The notes under the pieces were generated by a model, which did no database searches, had not been told where the DNA came from, and saw only the letters and a list, made by a program, of their open reading frames with translations. From contig CAWAZL010000002.1 in assembly GCA_963786495.1 (NCBI GenBank), forward strand, positions 1,116,001-1,180,000: a stretch of 64,000 nucleotides of DNA, given 5' to 3'. Position numbers and translations under genes: made by a program. Position 1 is the first letter of the stretch; each line of letters opens with the position of its first letter. Positions 16,359 to 24,942 of the stretch are shown here, one piece after another. The DNA is from JALZKA01 sp963786495 (GTDB lineage: Bacteria; Actinomycetota; Thermoleophilia; Solirubrobacterales; 70-9).

Positions 16359-17387
16359 ATGAAGGGCACGAAACTCGGAGCCGGCGTCGTACTGATCGCT
16401 ATCGCACTCGGAGCTATGGCGACCGAATCCGCCGCATCGACCCTGGTGTGGTCCCAGTTCGACAACAAGGGCGAGAGCCGCAGGATCATGGCGGCGGATG
16501 GAACGGGAGCGGACGTCCGAAAGCTGACACATCCCGGGAGCGGCTCCTACGACATCGATGCCGCCATCTCTCCGGACGGATCGCAGGTCGCGTTCGAGCG
16601 CGATAACGCTGACGAGAGCGCCGCCGTTCTGGGCTTGATCGGCGCCGACGGCGAAGACGAGCAGACGCTCGACTTGGGCTGCGATGGCCTCTGCGACTAC
16701 GAGCTTTCGCCGGGCTGGCTGCCCGGAGGCGACAGGTTCGCCTTCACACGAGTTGTCGGGCCCTATGACCCGGTCGGCGGAGGGGCAGCGTCAGCCGTTC
16801 TTCACACCGTCACCACCGAGGGAACCGACGTCGAGCGGTTCTCGCCCCTGGGGATTGATGGAGTTCTGGAGGACTACCGCCCGCGATTCTCTCCGGACGG
16901 GAGCTACTTCGTGTTCCTACGGGTGCGCAACGACCCGTTCGACTTCGCTGTCTTCCGCGCTGATGCCGACTTCTCGAACATTCGCCGGCTCACTCCCTGG
17001 AACCTGAACGCCGACCTGCCGGATTTGTCGCTCGCGACGTCGGGGCCCACGGAGGACCTAGTCGTCTTCGAGACATATGGCCACGGGGCGCCCAAGGGAG
17101 AGACACAGAACGTCGGGACAGTGCCAGCCACGTGCCCGACGGTGTCCGAGTGCCGCGACCAGATCGAGTACCTGACCCACAAGAAGCACGGGCCTGGAGC
17201 CGCCTTCAATCCCGCGTGGTCGCCTGAGGGTGACGAGGTCGCCTACGTGCAGTTCAGGGAGGGCAGCGAGACGAGGCATCCGGTCGGCGACATCTGGGCC
17301 ATGAACCCCGACGGGAGCGGCAAGCACGCGGTCATCGACACACCTCGGTTCGACTATCGCCCGGACTGGGGGCCGGACGCGCCCTAG
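16359..17387 (+). CDS. secreted TolB/WD40-like beta-propeller protein
   Basis: A 342-residue protein with a signal peptide (KLGAGVVLIAIALGAMATE). Repeats of the TolB/PD40 type follow: DAAISPDGSQVAFERD, SPGWLPGGDRFAFTR, RPRFSPDGSYFVFLR, NPAWSPEGDEVAYVQF and RPDWGPDAP. Each gives one blade of a propeller. A second motif, IMAADGTGADVRKLTHPG, is the usual strand between blades. AAGGAG lies 7 bases before the ATG. Third of three exported proteins in a row; role unknown, but sensing or scaffolding is usual for such propellers. Confidence 0.7.
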   Translation: MKGTKLGAGVVLIAIALGAMATESAASTLVWSQFDNKGESRRIMAADGTGADVRKLTHPGSGSYDIDAAISPDGSQVAFERDNADESAAVLGLIGADGEDEQTLDLGCDGLCDYELSPGWLPGGDRFAFTRVVGPYDPVGGGAASAVLHTVTTEGTDVERFSPLGIDGVLEDYRPRFSPDGSYFVFLRVRNDPFDFAVFRADADFSNIRRLTPWNLNADLPDLSLATSGPTEDLVVFETYGHGAPKGETQNVGTVPATCPTVSECRDQIEYLTHKKHGPGAAFNPAWSPEGDEVAYVQFREGSETRHPVGDIWAMNPDGSGKHAVIDTPRFDYRPDWGPDAP

Positions 17388-17509
17388 CGCGCGGGAATCT
17401 TGTCGGCGACCTCGAGGTGGGCGACTCGCTCATCGGTCTCGCCGTACGCGTTAAAGCCGGTCTCGCGGATGTAGTCGGCGTAGACGTCGGCGTCCTCGCG
17501 CGGCCGAAT
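17384..17509 (-). other. short coding-like fragment, unrecognised
   Basis: A minus-strand reading of about 41 residues between the propeller gene and fumC, with strong coding-like composition: DADVYADYIRETGFNAYGE, then TDERVAHLEVADKIPAR before a TAG. No normal start codon exists; an ATT at 17509 is preceded by CTGAGG. It could be the tail of a lost gene or a micro-protein with an indel at its start. Function unknown. Confidence 0.3.
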
Positions 17510-17546
17510 AGCCTCAGCTGCGCAAACTTTCGACGACGGAGGACTG

Positions 17547-18860
17547 ATGGCAGAGCAGCTCTGGGGAGAAGAAACCGAGAAAGCGGTCGAGAACTTCCCT
17601 GTTTCCGGGCATCCCGTGCCCACCCCTGTGATCAGGGCGCTGGGCCGCCTCAAGGCGGCGGCCGCACGCGCCAACGCCGACCTCGGAAAGCTCGACTCCG
17701 AGATCGCCGAGAAGATCGCCGCCGCCGGTGACGCGATCGCGGCTGGCGAGCACGACGAGCAGTTCCCCGTCGACGTCTTTCAGACCGGCTCCGGCACCTC
17801 TTCGAACATGAACGCGAACGAGGTGATTGCGAACCTCGCCGGCGAGGACGTCCACCGCAACGACCACGTGAACATGGGGCAGTCGTCGAACGACGTCTTC
17901 CCGTCCGCCGTCCACGTTGCGGCGCTGGGCGAGGTCAACGACGACCTCCTGCCGGCGATGGAGGGGCTCGCGAAGACGCTTGCGGCCAAGGCCGACGAGT
18001 TCGACGACATCGTGAAGACGGGCCGCACGCACCTGATGGACGCGGTGCCGGTGACGCTCGGCCAGGAGTTCGAGGGGTACGCCGCGCAGATCAGCCTCGG
18101 TGCTGACCGGGTGCGCTCGACTCTTGCGCGCGTGGGACAGCTGCCGCTTGGCGGCACCGCGACCGGCACCGGGCTCAACACCCATCCCGAGTTCGCCGAG
18201 AAGGTGCGGGCGCTGGTCTCGAAGGACATGGGCATCGAGATCTCGGCGCCTCGCGACCCATTCGAGGCGCAGGCCAATCGCGACTCGCTGGTCGAGCTCT
18301 CGGGCGCCCTCAAGGTCGTCGCCGTCTCGATGATCAAGATCGCGAGCGATCTCGCGCTGATGGGCTCCGGCCCACGCGCCGGTCTCTCAGAGCTCCGGCT
18401 TCCCGAGTTGCAGAAGGGCTCGTCGATCATGCCCGGCAAGGTGAACCCGGTGATCCCGGAGGTCGTGATCCAGGTCGGCGACCAGGTGATCGGAAACGAC
18501 GCGGCGATCACCGTCGCCGGCACTCAGGGACAGTTCGAGCTGAACGTGCGGGTGCCGCTCATTGCGCGGAACCTGCTCGACCAGATCAAGCTCCTCTCCG
18601 CCGCCTGTCGCCTTCTTGACGAGAAGTGCGTCGCCGGCATCGAGGCGAACCGCGAGCGGCTTGACGAGTACAAGGAGTCGAATCTCCAGGTCACGACCGC
18701 GCTGAACGAGATCATCGGCTACGACAAGGGTGCTGAGATCGTGAAGGAGGCGGCGTCGTCTGGCCGCACGGTCCGCGAGGTGGCAATTGAGAAGGGCGTC
18801 GAGGAGAAGGTCCTTGACGACGCGATCGATTTCGAGGCGATCGCAAAGCCGCACGGCTAG
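17547..18860 (+). CDS. fumC: fumarate hydratase, class II
   Basis: A 437-residue enzyme of the fumarase/aspartase superfamily, interconverting fumarate and malate in the citric acid cycle. The signature GSSIMPGKVNPVIPE is near residue 290, TGSGTSSNMNANEV is near 77, and VNMGQSSNDVFPSAV and KTGRTHLMDAVPV supply the other catalytic segments. It is somewhat shorter than E. coli FumC (467) because of a trimmed C-terminus. Aspartate ammonia-lyase shares these motifs, so some doubt remains, but the DPFEAQANRDSLVELSGAL region is fumarase-like. The next gene starts 3 bases after its stop. Confidence 0.85.
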   Translation: MAEQLWGEETEKAVENFPVSGHPVPTPVIRALGRLKAAAARANADLGKLDSEIAEKIAAAGDAIAAGEHDEQFPVDVFQTGSGTSSNMNANEVIANLAGEDVHRNDHVNMGQSSNDVFPSAVHVAALGEVNDDLLPAMEGLAKTLAAKADEFDDIVKTGRTHLMDAVPVTLGQEFEGYAAQISLGADRVRSTLARVGQLPLGGTATGTGLNTHPEFAEKVRALVSKDMGIEISAPRDPFEAQANRDSLVELSGALKVVAVSMIKIASDLALMGSGPRAGLSELRLPELQKGSSIMPGKVNPVIPEVVIQVGDQVIGNDAAITVAGTQGQFELNVRVPLIARNLLDQIKLLSAACRLLDEKCVAGIEANRERLDEYKESNLQVTTALNEIIGYDKGAEIVKEAASSGRTVREVAIEKGVEEKVLDDAIDFEAIAKPHG

Positions 18861-18863
18861 ACG

Positions 18864-19187
18864 GTGCCCGCTCCGCTGATCGAGTTCCCCGCGGACGAGC
18901 CCGAGCGCGCGCTTGCGTTCTGGTCGGGACTTCTCGGGCTGGAGTTGACTGAACGCGGACCCGAACTCGGGTCCGGGTGGGAGGTCGAGCACGACGGGTT
19001 GCGCTTGGGCGTTCACGAGCGGGGCCGAGGGCCAGGGGACACGGCATCGCTGCCTTATCTCGCCGTCGGCGACATGAGCGCCGCCCTCGCTCGGGTCACC
19101 GAACTGGGGGGAGAGATCATCCATCCCGGCGATCGCTGGTCGATCTGCCGCGACTCCGAGGGCAGCCCGTTCGCCCTCAGCGCGTAA
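18864..19187 (+). CDS. VOC/glyoxalase-fold protein
   Basis: A 107-residue single-domain protein of the vicinal oxygen chelate fold, starting with GTG 3 bases after fumC. PLIEFPADEPERALAFWSGL is the first strand-helix unit, and GDRWSICRDSEGSPFALS is the last strand with the Glu/Asp that normally binds metal. One such module needs a partner subunit to complete the site. Probably translated together with fumC. Reaction unknown. Confidence 0.65.
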   Translation: MPAPLIEFPADEPERALAFWSGLLGLELTERGPELGSGWEVEHDGLRLGVHERGRGPGDTASLPYLAVGDMSAALARVTELGGEIIHPGDRWSICRDSEGSPFALSA

Positions 19188-19240
19188 CGTCTGGGCCAGC
19201 AATCGGACTCAGAATCACTGAGCAATCAACGAGGTGAGAG

Positions 19241-19762
19241 ATGACTGAGACCACTGACAACGGCACGACTCCCGAGCGCACCGAGAAGGCGACCTTCGCC
19301 GCGGGCTGCTTCTGGAAGCCCGAGGCGTTCTATCGCGAGATGGACGGCGTCGTGGACACCGCCGTTGGCTACGAGGGTGGTCACGTCGACAACCCGACCT
19401 ACGAGCAGGTGTGCACGGGCACGACCGGCCACGCCGAGGTCGTCCAGGTCGAGTTCGACCCGGAGAAGGTCTCGTACGAGACCCTCGTGGACAAGTTCTG
19501 GGAGATCCATGACCCGACCCAGGTGAACCGCCAAGGCCCGGACATCGGCGATCAATACCGAACCGCGATCTTCACCCACGGCGAAGAGCAAGCAGCGGCT
19601 GCGCAGCGCTCGCTGGAGCGCGAGCAGAAGAACCACAAAAAGCCGATCGCGACCCTGGTCGAGCCCGCAACCGGGTTCTGGATGGCCGAGGAGTACCACC
19701 AGTGCTACCTGGAGAAGCGCACCGGTAGCGGCGGGATCCTGTCATCGCTCTTCGGGCGCTAG
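19241..19762 (+). CDS. msrA: peptide methionine-(S)-sulfoxide reductase
   Basis: A 173-residue repair enzyme reducing methionine-S-sulfoxide in proteins, recharged by thioredoxin. The catalytic site is AAGCFWKPEAFYREMDGV; the family norm is GCFWGxE, so Lys-Pro replaces the usual Gly-x before Glu. GYEGGHVDNPTYEQVCTGTTGHAE and DIGDQYRTAIF follow as in other MsrA proteins. A GAGGTGAGAG ribosome site precedes the ATG. A lipoprotein frame begins within the last few codons. Confidence 0.92.
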   Translation: MTETTDNGTTPERTEKATFAAGCFWKPEAFYREMDGVVDTAVGYEGGHVDNPTYEQVCTGTTGHAEVVQVEFDPEKVSYETLVDKFWEIHDPTQVNRQGPDIGDQYRTAIFTHGEEQAAAAQRSLEREQKNHKKPIATLVEPATGFWMAEEYHQCYLEKRTGSGGILSSLFGR

Positions 19763-20196
19763 CGCTCCTTCTCTCGGTAACGGGCATCGCGTTCGCGGCC
19801 ACCGGCTGCGGCGATTCGGACGAGGACGAGCCGGGCGACGCTTTCGCCGAGGGCGACAGCACGCTGACGATCACGCTCGACCCCGACGGCCCAGACGGTT
19901 CCGAGAAGGAGATGACCGAGGAGGTGAGCTGCGGTGACAGCTCAGATGACGCGGCCTGCCTGGCCGTCGCCGAGATCGACGTAGACGCGCTTGGCCCAGT
20001 GTCGCCGGACACCGCGTGCACCGAGCTCTACGGCGGGCCCGACACCCTGTCGCTCGAGGGCACGATCGAGGGTGAAGACGTGGACGTCGACCTCACTCGC
20101 GTCAACGGTTGCGAAATCGAGCGCTTCGACGCCACGGTTCCGCTTCTCCAGGCGCTCTACCCCGACTACGAGCCGGGCGGATCGATAGCGCCCTAG
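19741..20196 (+). CDS. subtilisin-inhibitor-like lipoprotein (start unresolved)
   Basis: The frame reads a lipoprotein signal (LALLLSVTGIAFAATGCGD) with the lipobox Cys at 19807-19809, an acidic linker, and a compact domain of about 100 residues. The domain has C-x(8)-C, then ACTELYGGPDTLSLEGTIEG and RVNGCEIERFDA. This cysteine layout and the C-x-x-x-Y-G/D-P and NxCEI elements are those of Streptomyces subtilisin inhibitor-like proteins, here tethered to the membrane. No ATG, GTG or TTG precedes the signal in frame, so a one-base indel near 19735-19745 is likely; the first ATG (19912) would omit the signal. Inhibitor activity is inferred. Confidence 0.5.
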   Translation, partial: VIALRALALLLSVTGIAFAATGCGDSDEDEPGDAFAEGDSTLTITLDPDGPDGSEKEMTEEVSCGDSSDDAACLAVAEIDVDALGPVSPDTACTELYGGPDTLSLEGTIEGEDVDVDLTRVNGCEIERFDATVPLLQALYPDYEPGGSIAP

Positions 20197-20651
20197 CGGC
20201 CGAGGGTCCGCAGAAACGTTCCGGCGCTTACGCGCACGGGTGAGAGCAGCTCGCGGATTTCTGACAGGCCGGCGCGGAGTTCGGCGTCGCCGCCCTCGAC
20301 GGGCATCATCGAGTCCTGGAGCTCGGAGAGGATCAGGTCGGCTTGAGTCGCTGCGGCGACCGCCTCCTGGATGAAGCCCTTGGCGCCCTGCGAGGGCGGG
20401 CCGACAGGCTTCGGCTCGGGCTCGTCGGTGTCGCGCGACACGCGCTGGGCGAAGCCGGTGCGCGTGCGCTTGTTTCGCACGTAGGCCTTCTGGACGGGCC
20501 GAAAGAGCTCGTCCTCGAGCCTGTCGGCCGAGCCGGTGGCGAGTAGCTCGAACGCCTCGCCGAGCGCGGCAACGCTGCGGGCCAGTTCCTCCTCAGCGGC
20601 CTCGAGGTCGCCGATGATGCGGTCGCGTGCTTCGGCAGTCGTGAAGGCCAC
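20193..20651 (-). CDS. hypothetical helical protein
   Basis: A 152-residue soluble protein, mostly amphipathic helices: EARDRIIGDLEAAEEELARS at the start, KGFIQEAVAAATQADLILSE in the middle and AELRAGLSEIRELLSPVRVS near the end, joined by a Pro/Glu-rich linker. No signal peptide or motif that I recognise. It converges on the lipoprotein gene with a 4-base overlap of the ends. Function unknown; a coiled-coil adaptor is a guess. Confidence 0.55.
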   Translation of the reverse strand: MAFTTAEARDRIIGDLEAAEEELARSVAALGEAFELLATGSADRLEDELFRPVQKAYVRNKRTRTGFAQRVSRDTDEPEPKPVGPPSQGAKGFIQEAVAAATQADLILSELQDSMMPVEGGDAELRAGLSEIRELLSPVRVSAGTFLRTLGR

Positions 20652-20714
20652 GGGGCGAGGTTAGACATGTGCTTTGCATGGGAAGCGCACAACTCGCGAC
20701 ATAATGCGCGGGCG

Positions 20715-21143
20715 ATGCCGGAGCGAAACGTTGAGATAGTGCGGCGCGCGGTGGACCACTTCAACGAGCTTGGGTTCGACGGCTTCAGCACCAGTGATCT
20801 GATCACTGACGACATCGAGTTCCACGAACCTCCAGAGCAACCGGCCCCGCGCGTGGCCCGCGGCCGCGAAGGTGTGCGACGGCTAAGCGCGGAGTTCGAT
20901 TCTGCATGGGAGGAACACAAGAGCGAGCCTCAGGAGATAAGAGCCCTGGACGCCGATCGCGTACTTCTCACCACAGTTGAGCACCTCAGGGGACGCGACG
21001 GCATCGAGTTGGAGGCCCCACTCGTGAGCCTCTTCACGCTGCGTGATGGCAGGATCGCGCGCTGGCAAGCGTTTTGGGACAGGCAGAAGGCGCTGGAAGC
21101 TGCTGGGCTTTCAGGGGATGGTGCTGTTGAAGAGAAGCGCTAG
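20715..21143 (+). CDS. SnoaL/NTF2-like protein
   Basis: A 142-residue cone-fold protein of the SnoaL/NTF2-like superfamily. NVEIVRRAVDHFNELGFDGF is the opening helix, DDIEFHEPPEQPAP the first strand, and EAPLVSLFTLRDGRIARWQA the closing sheet with the conserved F-x-x-R/D-G-R-I-x-R/K-W. Members act as isomerases, cyclases or ligand binders, so the activity is open. The ATG at 20715 gives the normal family length. Stands alone on the plus strand. Confidence 0.7.
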   Translation: MPERNVEIVRRAVDHFNELGFDGFSTSDLITDDIEFHEPPEQPAPRVARGREGVRRLSAEFDSAWEEHKSEPQEIRALDADRVLLTTVEHLRGRDGIELEAPLVSLFTLRDGRIARWQAFWDRQKALEAAGLSGDGAVEEKR

Positions 21144-21232
21144 CGGTCGCTAGCGATTCGATAGCCGCAGCCGCTGCTAGCGCACCTCGAACGAGGAGTG
21201 CCCAGCTCACCGTTCGAGTTCCGGTGTAGGCC

Positions 21233-22699
21233 CTACAGGTTCACAGCCACGTACTTCGTCTCGAGGTACTCGAGGATGCCCTCGTTGCCGCCCTCGCGGC
21301 CGACCCCGGACTGTTTGACGCCGCCGAACGGCGCGCCGGCGTTGGAGACCATGCCCTGGTTGAGGCCGATCATCCCCGTCTCGAGCGCCTCGCAGACGCG
21401 GAGCGCGCGCTTGAGGTCCGACGTGTAGACGTACGAGACGAGGCCATACTCGGTCTTGTTGGCCGCCTCGATCCCTTCTTCGTCCGACGAGAAGGTCGCG
21501 ATCGGAGCCACGGGGCCGAAGATCTCTTCGCTTAGGACTTGCGCGTTGTCGGGGACCCCCGCGAGGACCGTGGGCTCGAAGAAGTAGCCCTCTCCCTCGC
21601 GCGCAGAGCCGCCGGTGACGCACGTTGCGCCCTTCGAGACCGCGTCGTCGACGAGCTCCTTCACCTTGTCACGCTGGTTGCCGTCGATCAGCGGGCCGAC
21701 TTCGGTGCCCTCCTCAGAGCCGCGGCCGACCTTCATCGCGCCCATCTTCTTCCCGAGCTTCTCGGCGAACTCGTCGGCGAGCGACTCATGGACGTGGAAG
21801 CGGTTGGCCGAGGTGCACGCCTCGCCGACGTTCCGCATCTTCGCGATCATCGCGCCCTCGATAGCGTCGTCGATATCGGCGTCCTCGAAGACCAGGAAGG
21901 GCGCGTTGCCGCCGAGTTCCATCGAGACCTTCAGGACGTTGTCGGCGGCCTGAGCGATCAGCTTGCGGCCGACCTCCGTCGAGCCGGTGAAGGAGAGCTT
22001 GCGAAGGCGCGAGTCGCCGATGATGGGCTCGGACACGTCGCCTGACTTCTTCGACGTGATCACGTTCAGGACGCCACCAGGCAACCCGCAGTCCTCCAGG
22101 AGCTTGGCGAGCGCCAGCATCGAGAGCGGGGTCTGCTGCGCCGGCTTTACGACCATCGTGCAGCCCGCGGCCAGGGCCGGCCCGATCTTCCGCGTGCCCA
22201 TCGCGTTCGGGAAGTTCCAGGGGGTGATGAAGTAGCAAGGCCCGACCGGCTGGCGCATGACGAGGACGCGGCTCGCGCCGTTCCCTGCGTTCTTGTAGTA
22301 GCCGTCGATCCGGAGCGCTTCGCCCGCAAACCAGCGGAAGAACTCGGCGGCGTACGTGATCTCGGCCTTGGACTCGGCCACCGACTTGCCCATCTCGAGC
22401 GTCATCAAGAGCGCGAGATCGTCGGCCTTCTCCCCGAGCGCCTTGAACGCGTCGTGCAGGATCTCAGAGCGCTCGTTCGGCGCGGACGCCGCCCAATCGG
22501 CCTGTGCCGCGCACGCCGCGTCCATCGCGGCCTTCGCGTCCTCGGGCGTGCCGTCGGCGACCTCGCACACGGTCTCGCCTGTCGAAGGGTCCTCGATCGC
22601 AAGCTTTCCGCCGCCTGAGGCATCGCGCCACTCGCCGCCGATCAGAAGCTGGTTCGGTGCCTCGTCGATGACCTTCTGCTCGTCGGCATTCAACGCCAT
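21233..22699 (-). CDS. gabD: succinate-semialdehyde dehydrogenase (NAD(P)+)
   Basis: Aldehyde dehydrogenase of 488 residues. The general base sits in SMELGGNAPFLVFEDAD, the nucleophile Cys in NVGEACTSANRFHV, and the Rossmann segment is ITPWNFPNAMGTRKIGPALA. Together with GFxPFGGVKQSGxGREGG near the end (APFGGVKQSGVGREGGNEG) this is the GabD branch, which oxidises succinate semialdehyde to succinate. The usual fumarase-to-succinate context (fumC, 17.5 kb) is near but on the other strand. Narrow substrate choice is inferred from family resemblance. Confidence 0.8.
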   Translation of the reverse strand: MALNADEQKVIDEAPNQLLIGGEWRDASGGGKLAIEDPSTGETVCEVADGTPEDAKAAMDAACAAQADWAASAPNERSEILHDAFKALGEKADDLALLMTLEMGKSVAESKAEITYAAEFFRWFAGEALRIDGYYKNAGNGASRVLVMRQPVGPCYFITPWNFPNAMGTRKIGPALAAGCTMVVKPAQQTPLSMLALAKLLEDCGLPGGVLNVITSKKSGDVSEPIIGDSRLRKLSFTGSTEVGRKLIAQAADNVLKVSMELGGNAPFLVFEDADIDDAIEGAMIAKMRNVGEACTSANRFHVHESLADEFAEKLGKKMGAMKVGRGSEEGTEVGPLIDGNQRDKVKELVDDAVSKGATCVTGGSAREGEGYFFEPTVLAGVPDNAQVLSEEIFGPVAPIATFSSDEEGIEAANKTEYGLVSYVYTSDLKRALRVCEALETGMIGLNQGMVSNAGAPFGGVKQSGVGREGGNEGILEYLETKYVAVNL

Positions 22700-22809
22700 G
22701 TGGAACTCCTCCTCGTTTCGCAGTATCCAGGCACACTAGCCAGGGACGGTCGAGGCAAACCGAGACTTTGGACGCCTTCGCCTGTTGCCGACGTATAGGG
22801 GGAGGGAAT

Positions 22810-23914
22810 GTGAAGGGACGACTCTCATACCTCGCACTCGGACTCGTGGCCGCCGCCGCGCTGGCCGTGCCTACTCAGGCGCAGGGCGCGGGGTGGAAGA
22901 TCGAGGGCCGCGGCTTCGGGCACGGCGTCGGCATGAGCCAGTACGGCGCGTTCGGCTTTGCCCAGCACGGTAAGTCCTACAGCCAGATCCTCCGCCACTA
23001 CTACACCGGCGTGAACGTCGCCAACGCGGACACCAGAAGCGTCCGCGTGCTGATCGCGACCGGGCTGGGATCCATCGGCTTTCGGCGACGCGAAGAAGGC
23101 CTGCGGGAAGCGCCTCAACAACAACGAGACCTACTCCTTCCGCCTCGTCGGGGGAACCGTGACGCTTCGCAGGCCCAACGGATCGAAGCTTGCTGGATGC
23201 GGCCAAGAAGGGTCGGCCAGGGGCGGGGGCTCCGTCCGGTTCGCCGGAGTGGGCACGTACCGGGGAGACCTGCGGGCGCGGAACGTCGGCGGCACGCTCT
23301 ACGCCATCAACAAGGTCGGGCTCGAGGGGTACATCCAGGGCGTGATACCCAACGAGTCTCCCGCGAGTTGGCCCCAGGACGCGCTTCGCGCACAGGCCGT
23401 CGCTGCCCGCTCCTACGCCCTTGCGACCAGGGTCGGCGGCGACGGATACGACCTCTACGACGACGTTCGCAGCCAGGTCTACGGCGGCAAGAGCTCCGAG
23501 ACCCCGGCAACGAACAAGGCAGCCAGGAAGACCTCTCGAGAGGTCATCAAGAGCGGCGGCAACGTGGCGACCGCCTTCTTTTTCTCGACCTCAGGCGGAG
23601 AAACGGAGAACAGCGAGTTCGGCTTCTCCGGCGGCAGTCCGCGCCCCTATCTGAAGGCCGTCAACGACCCGCATGACAACACCTCCCCGCACCACCGCTG
23701 GACCGTTCGCTACTCCCAGGGCGAGATGGAGTCGAAGCTCTCGGGGCTGTTCGGAGGCAACCTGAAGAAGATCAAGGTCCTGAAGACCGGCCGGTCTCCG
23801 CGGATCGTCGAGGCGCGTGTCGTCGGCTCGAACGACTCGTCGACCGTCTCGGGCGACACGCTGCGCTTCCGCCTGGGCCTGCGCTCGACCTGGGCGAGAT
23901 TCAAGAAGCAGTAG
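22810..23914 (+). CDS. SpoIID/LytB-domain protein (frame interrupted)
   Basis: Exported protein of about 367 residues. A signal peptide starts at the GTG 22810 with GGAGGGA before it. WKIEGRGFGHGVGMSQYGA is the N-terminal signature, then IQGVIPNESPASWPQDALRA (catalytic Glu region) and AQAVAARSYALATRV, matching SpoIID, which cleaves glycan strands lacking stem peptides. Later FFFSTSGGETENSEFGFSG agrees with the family. The frame shifts once near 23083 (ATCGGCTTTCGG), where one base too many or too few joins GSIGF to GDAKKACG. A general wall hydrolase role is more likely than sporulation here. Confidence 0.8.
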
Positions 23915-23919
23915 AAGCT

Positions 23920-24942
23920 CTAGCCGTCGGAAAACGGCTGGAGCGGCACGCCGTGGTCCGTGTCCCGGGTGCCGAGCTCGTAGACGGCGGCGCCGGCCAC
24001 CTCGACCCGCGCGTGCTTTTGGTCCGGCCGCTCGATCTTCAGCTCGATGTCTGCGATCGAGCAGTTGAGGGCGTTGTGCTCGGGGCCGGCCGGGTCGGCG
24101 TAGACCCACGCGACGAAGTCCTTGACCGGGGCGCCAACGCGCCCTTTCACGTTCACGTTCTTGCCGGGGAAGGTGAAGGAGCAGCCGTCCGGTCCCTCTT
24201 CGACCTCGGTTCCGTACGTCTTGCCGATGCCGCCCAGCGTGTACGCCTCACCATCCAGGACCAGCCGGCCGTTGGCGATCCACGGCGTCGTCACCGGGCC
24301 CAGCTTGATCCGCCCCGCGGCGATGTCGAGGTAGTCGCCAGGGTTTCCGCCCAGATCCGATGCCTGGATCCAGGTCCAGCGCTCGGCATGCTCGGCGCCC
24401 CAGTTATGGCCGATCATGCCGGGCCACCCGTCGAGCTCGATCGTCTCGCCGGCGATCTCGACCCGGCCGGAGAACAGCGTGTACGGGTGGGGACTCAGCA
24501 TTTTTGTCTTCGGCAGCTTCGCCGTGTACATACGCTCGCTGGGCAGGTGGCGGAGCGGCTCGGCGTCGCCGGTGAAGCTCAAGTCCCACGAAGCGTGGGG
24601 CGCGTCGCCGGAGATCGAGCCCCTTGCCGAGTCGGGGCCGAGCACCGCGTCGCCGATGCTGATGTAAGCGCCATCCGGTGCGGACACCTCTGCCGCGGGA
24701 AAAGTCGCTTTGGTCGCGTGCGGACCCGGCGCGCCCGCGTTGAAGGACGTCAGCCAGAGCGAGCCCTGGACCGGCTCTGAGGGGCGCTGGTGCGTCGTAT
24801 GGCGAAGCCAGATCGAGCGGCCGCCGCCCGGCGCAGACGCCTTTAGATAGAAGCTCTCGTAGTGCCCCTTGTCCTGAGGGACGCCCGGAAACCGCGCCTG
24901 GGTTCTCACGCCAAAGCCTTCATCGAGCGGTGAACCTAACAT
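23920..24942 (-). CDS. CrtC/tocopherol-cyclase-like protein
   Basis: A 340-residue protein resembling the lipocalin-fold family of hydroxyneurosporene synthase (CrtC) and tocopherol cyclase. The clearest marks are DGWPGMIGHNWGAEHAERW, with the conserved H-N-W-G, and ASDLGGNPGDYLDIAAG. No signal peptide is seen. Such enzymes add water to, or cyclise, long isoprenoids; the substrate is not evident. Its ATG at 24942 lies inside the first codons of the divergent plus-strand gene, so the 5' ends overlap by 13 bases. Confidence 0.55.
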   Translation of the reverse strand: MLGSPLDEGFGVRTQARFPGVPQDKGHYESFYLKASAPGGGRSIWLRHTTHQRPSEPVQGSLWLTSFNAGAPGPHATKATFPAAEVSAPDGAYISIGDAVLGPDSARGSISGDAPHASWDLSFTGDAEPLRHLPSERMYTAKLPKTKMLSPHPYTLFSGRVEIAGETIELDGWPGMIGHNWGAEHAERWTWIQASDLGGNPGDYLDIAAGRIKLGPVTTPWIANGRLVLDGEAYTLGGIGKTYGTEVEEGPDGCSFTFPGKNVNVKGRVGAPVKDFVAWVYADPAGPEHNALNCSIADIELKIERPDQKHARVEVAGAAVYELGTRDTDHGVPLQPFSDG

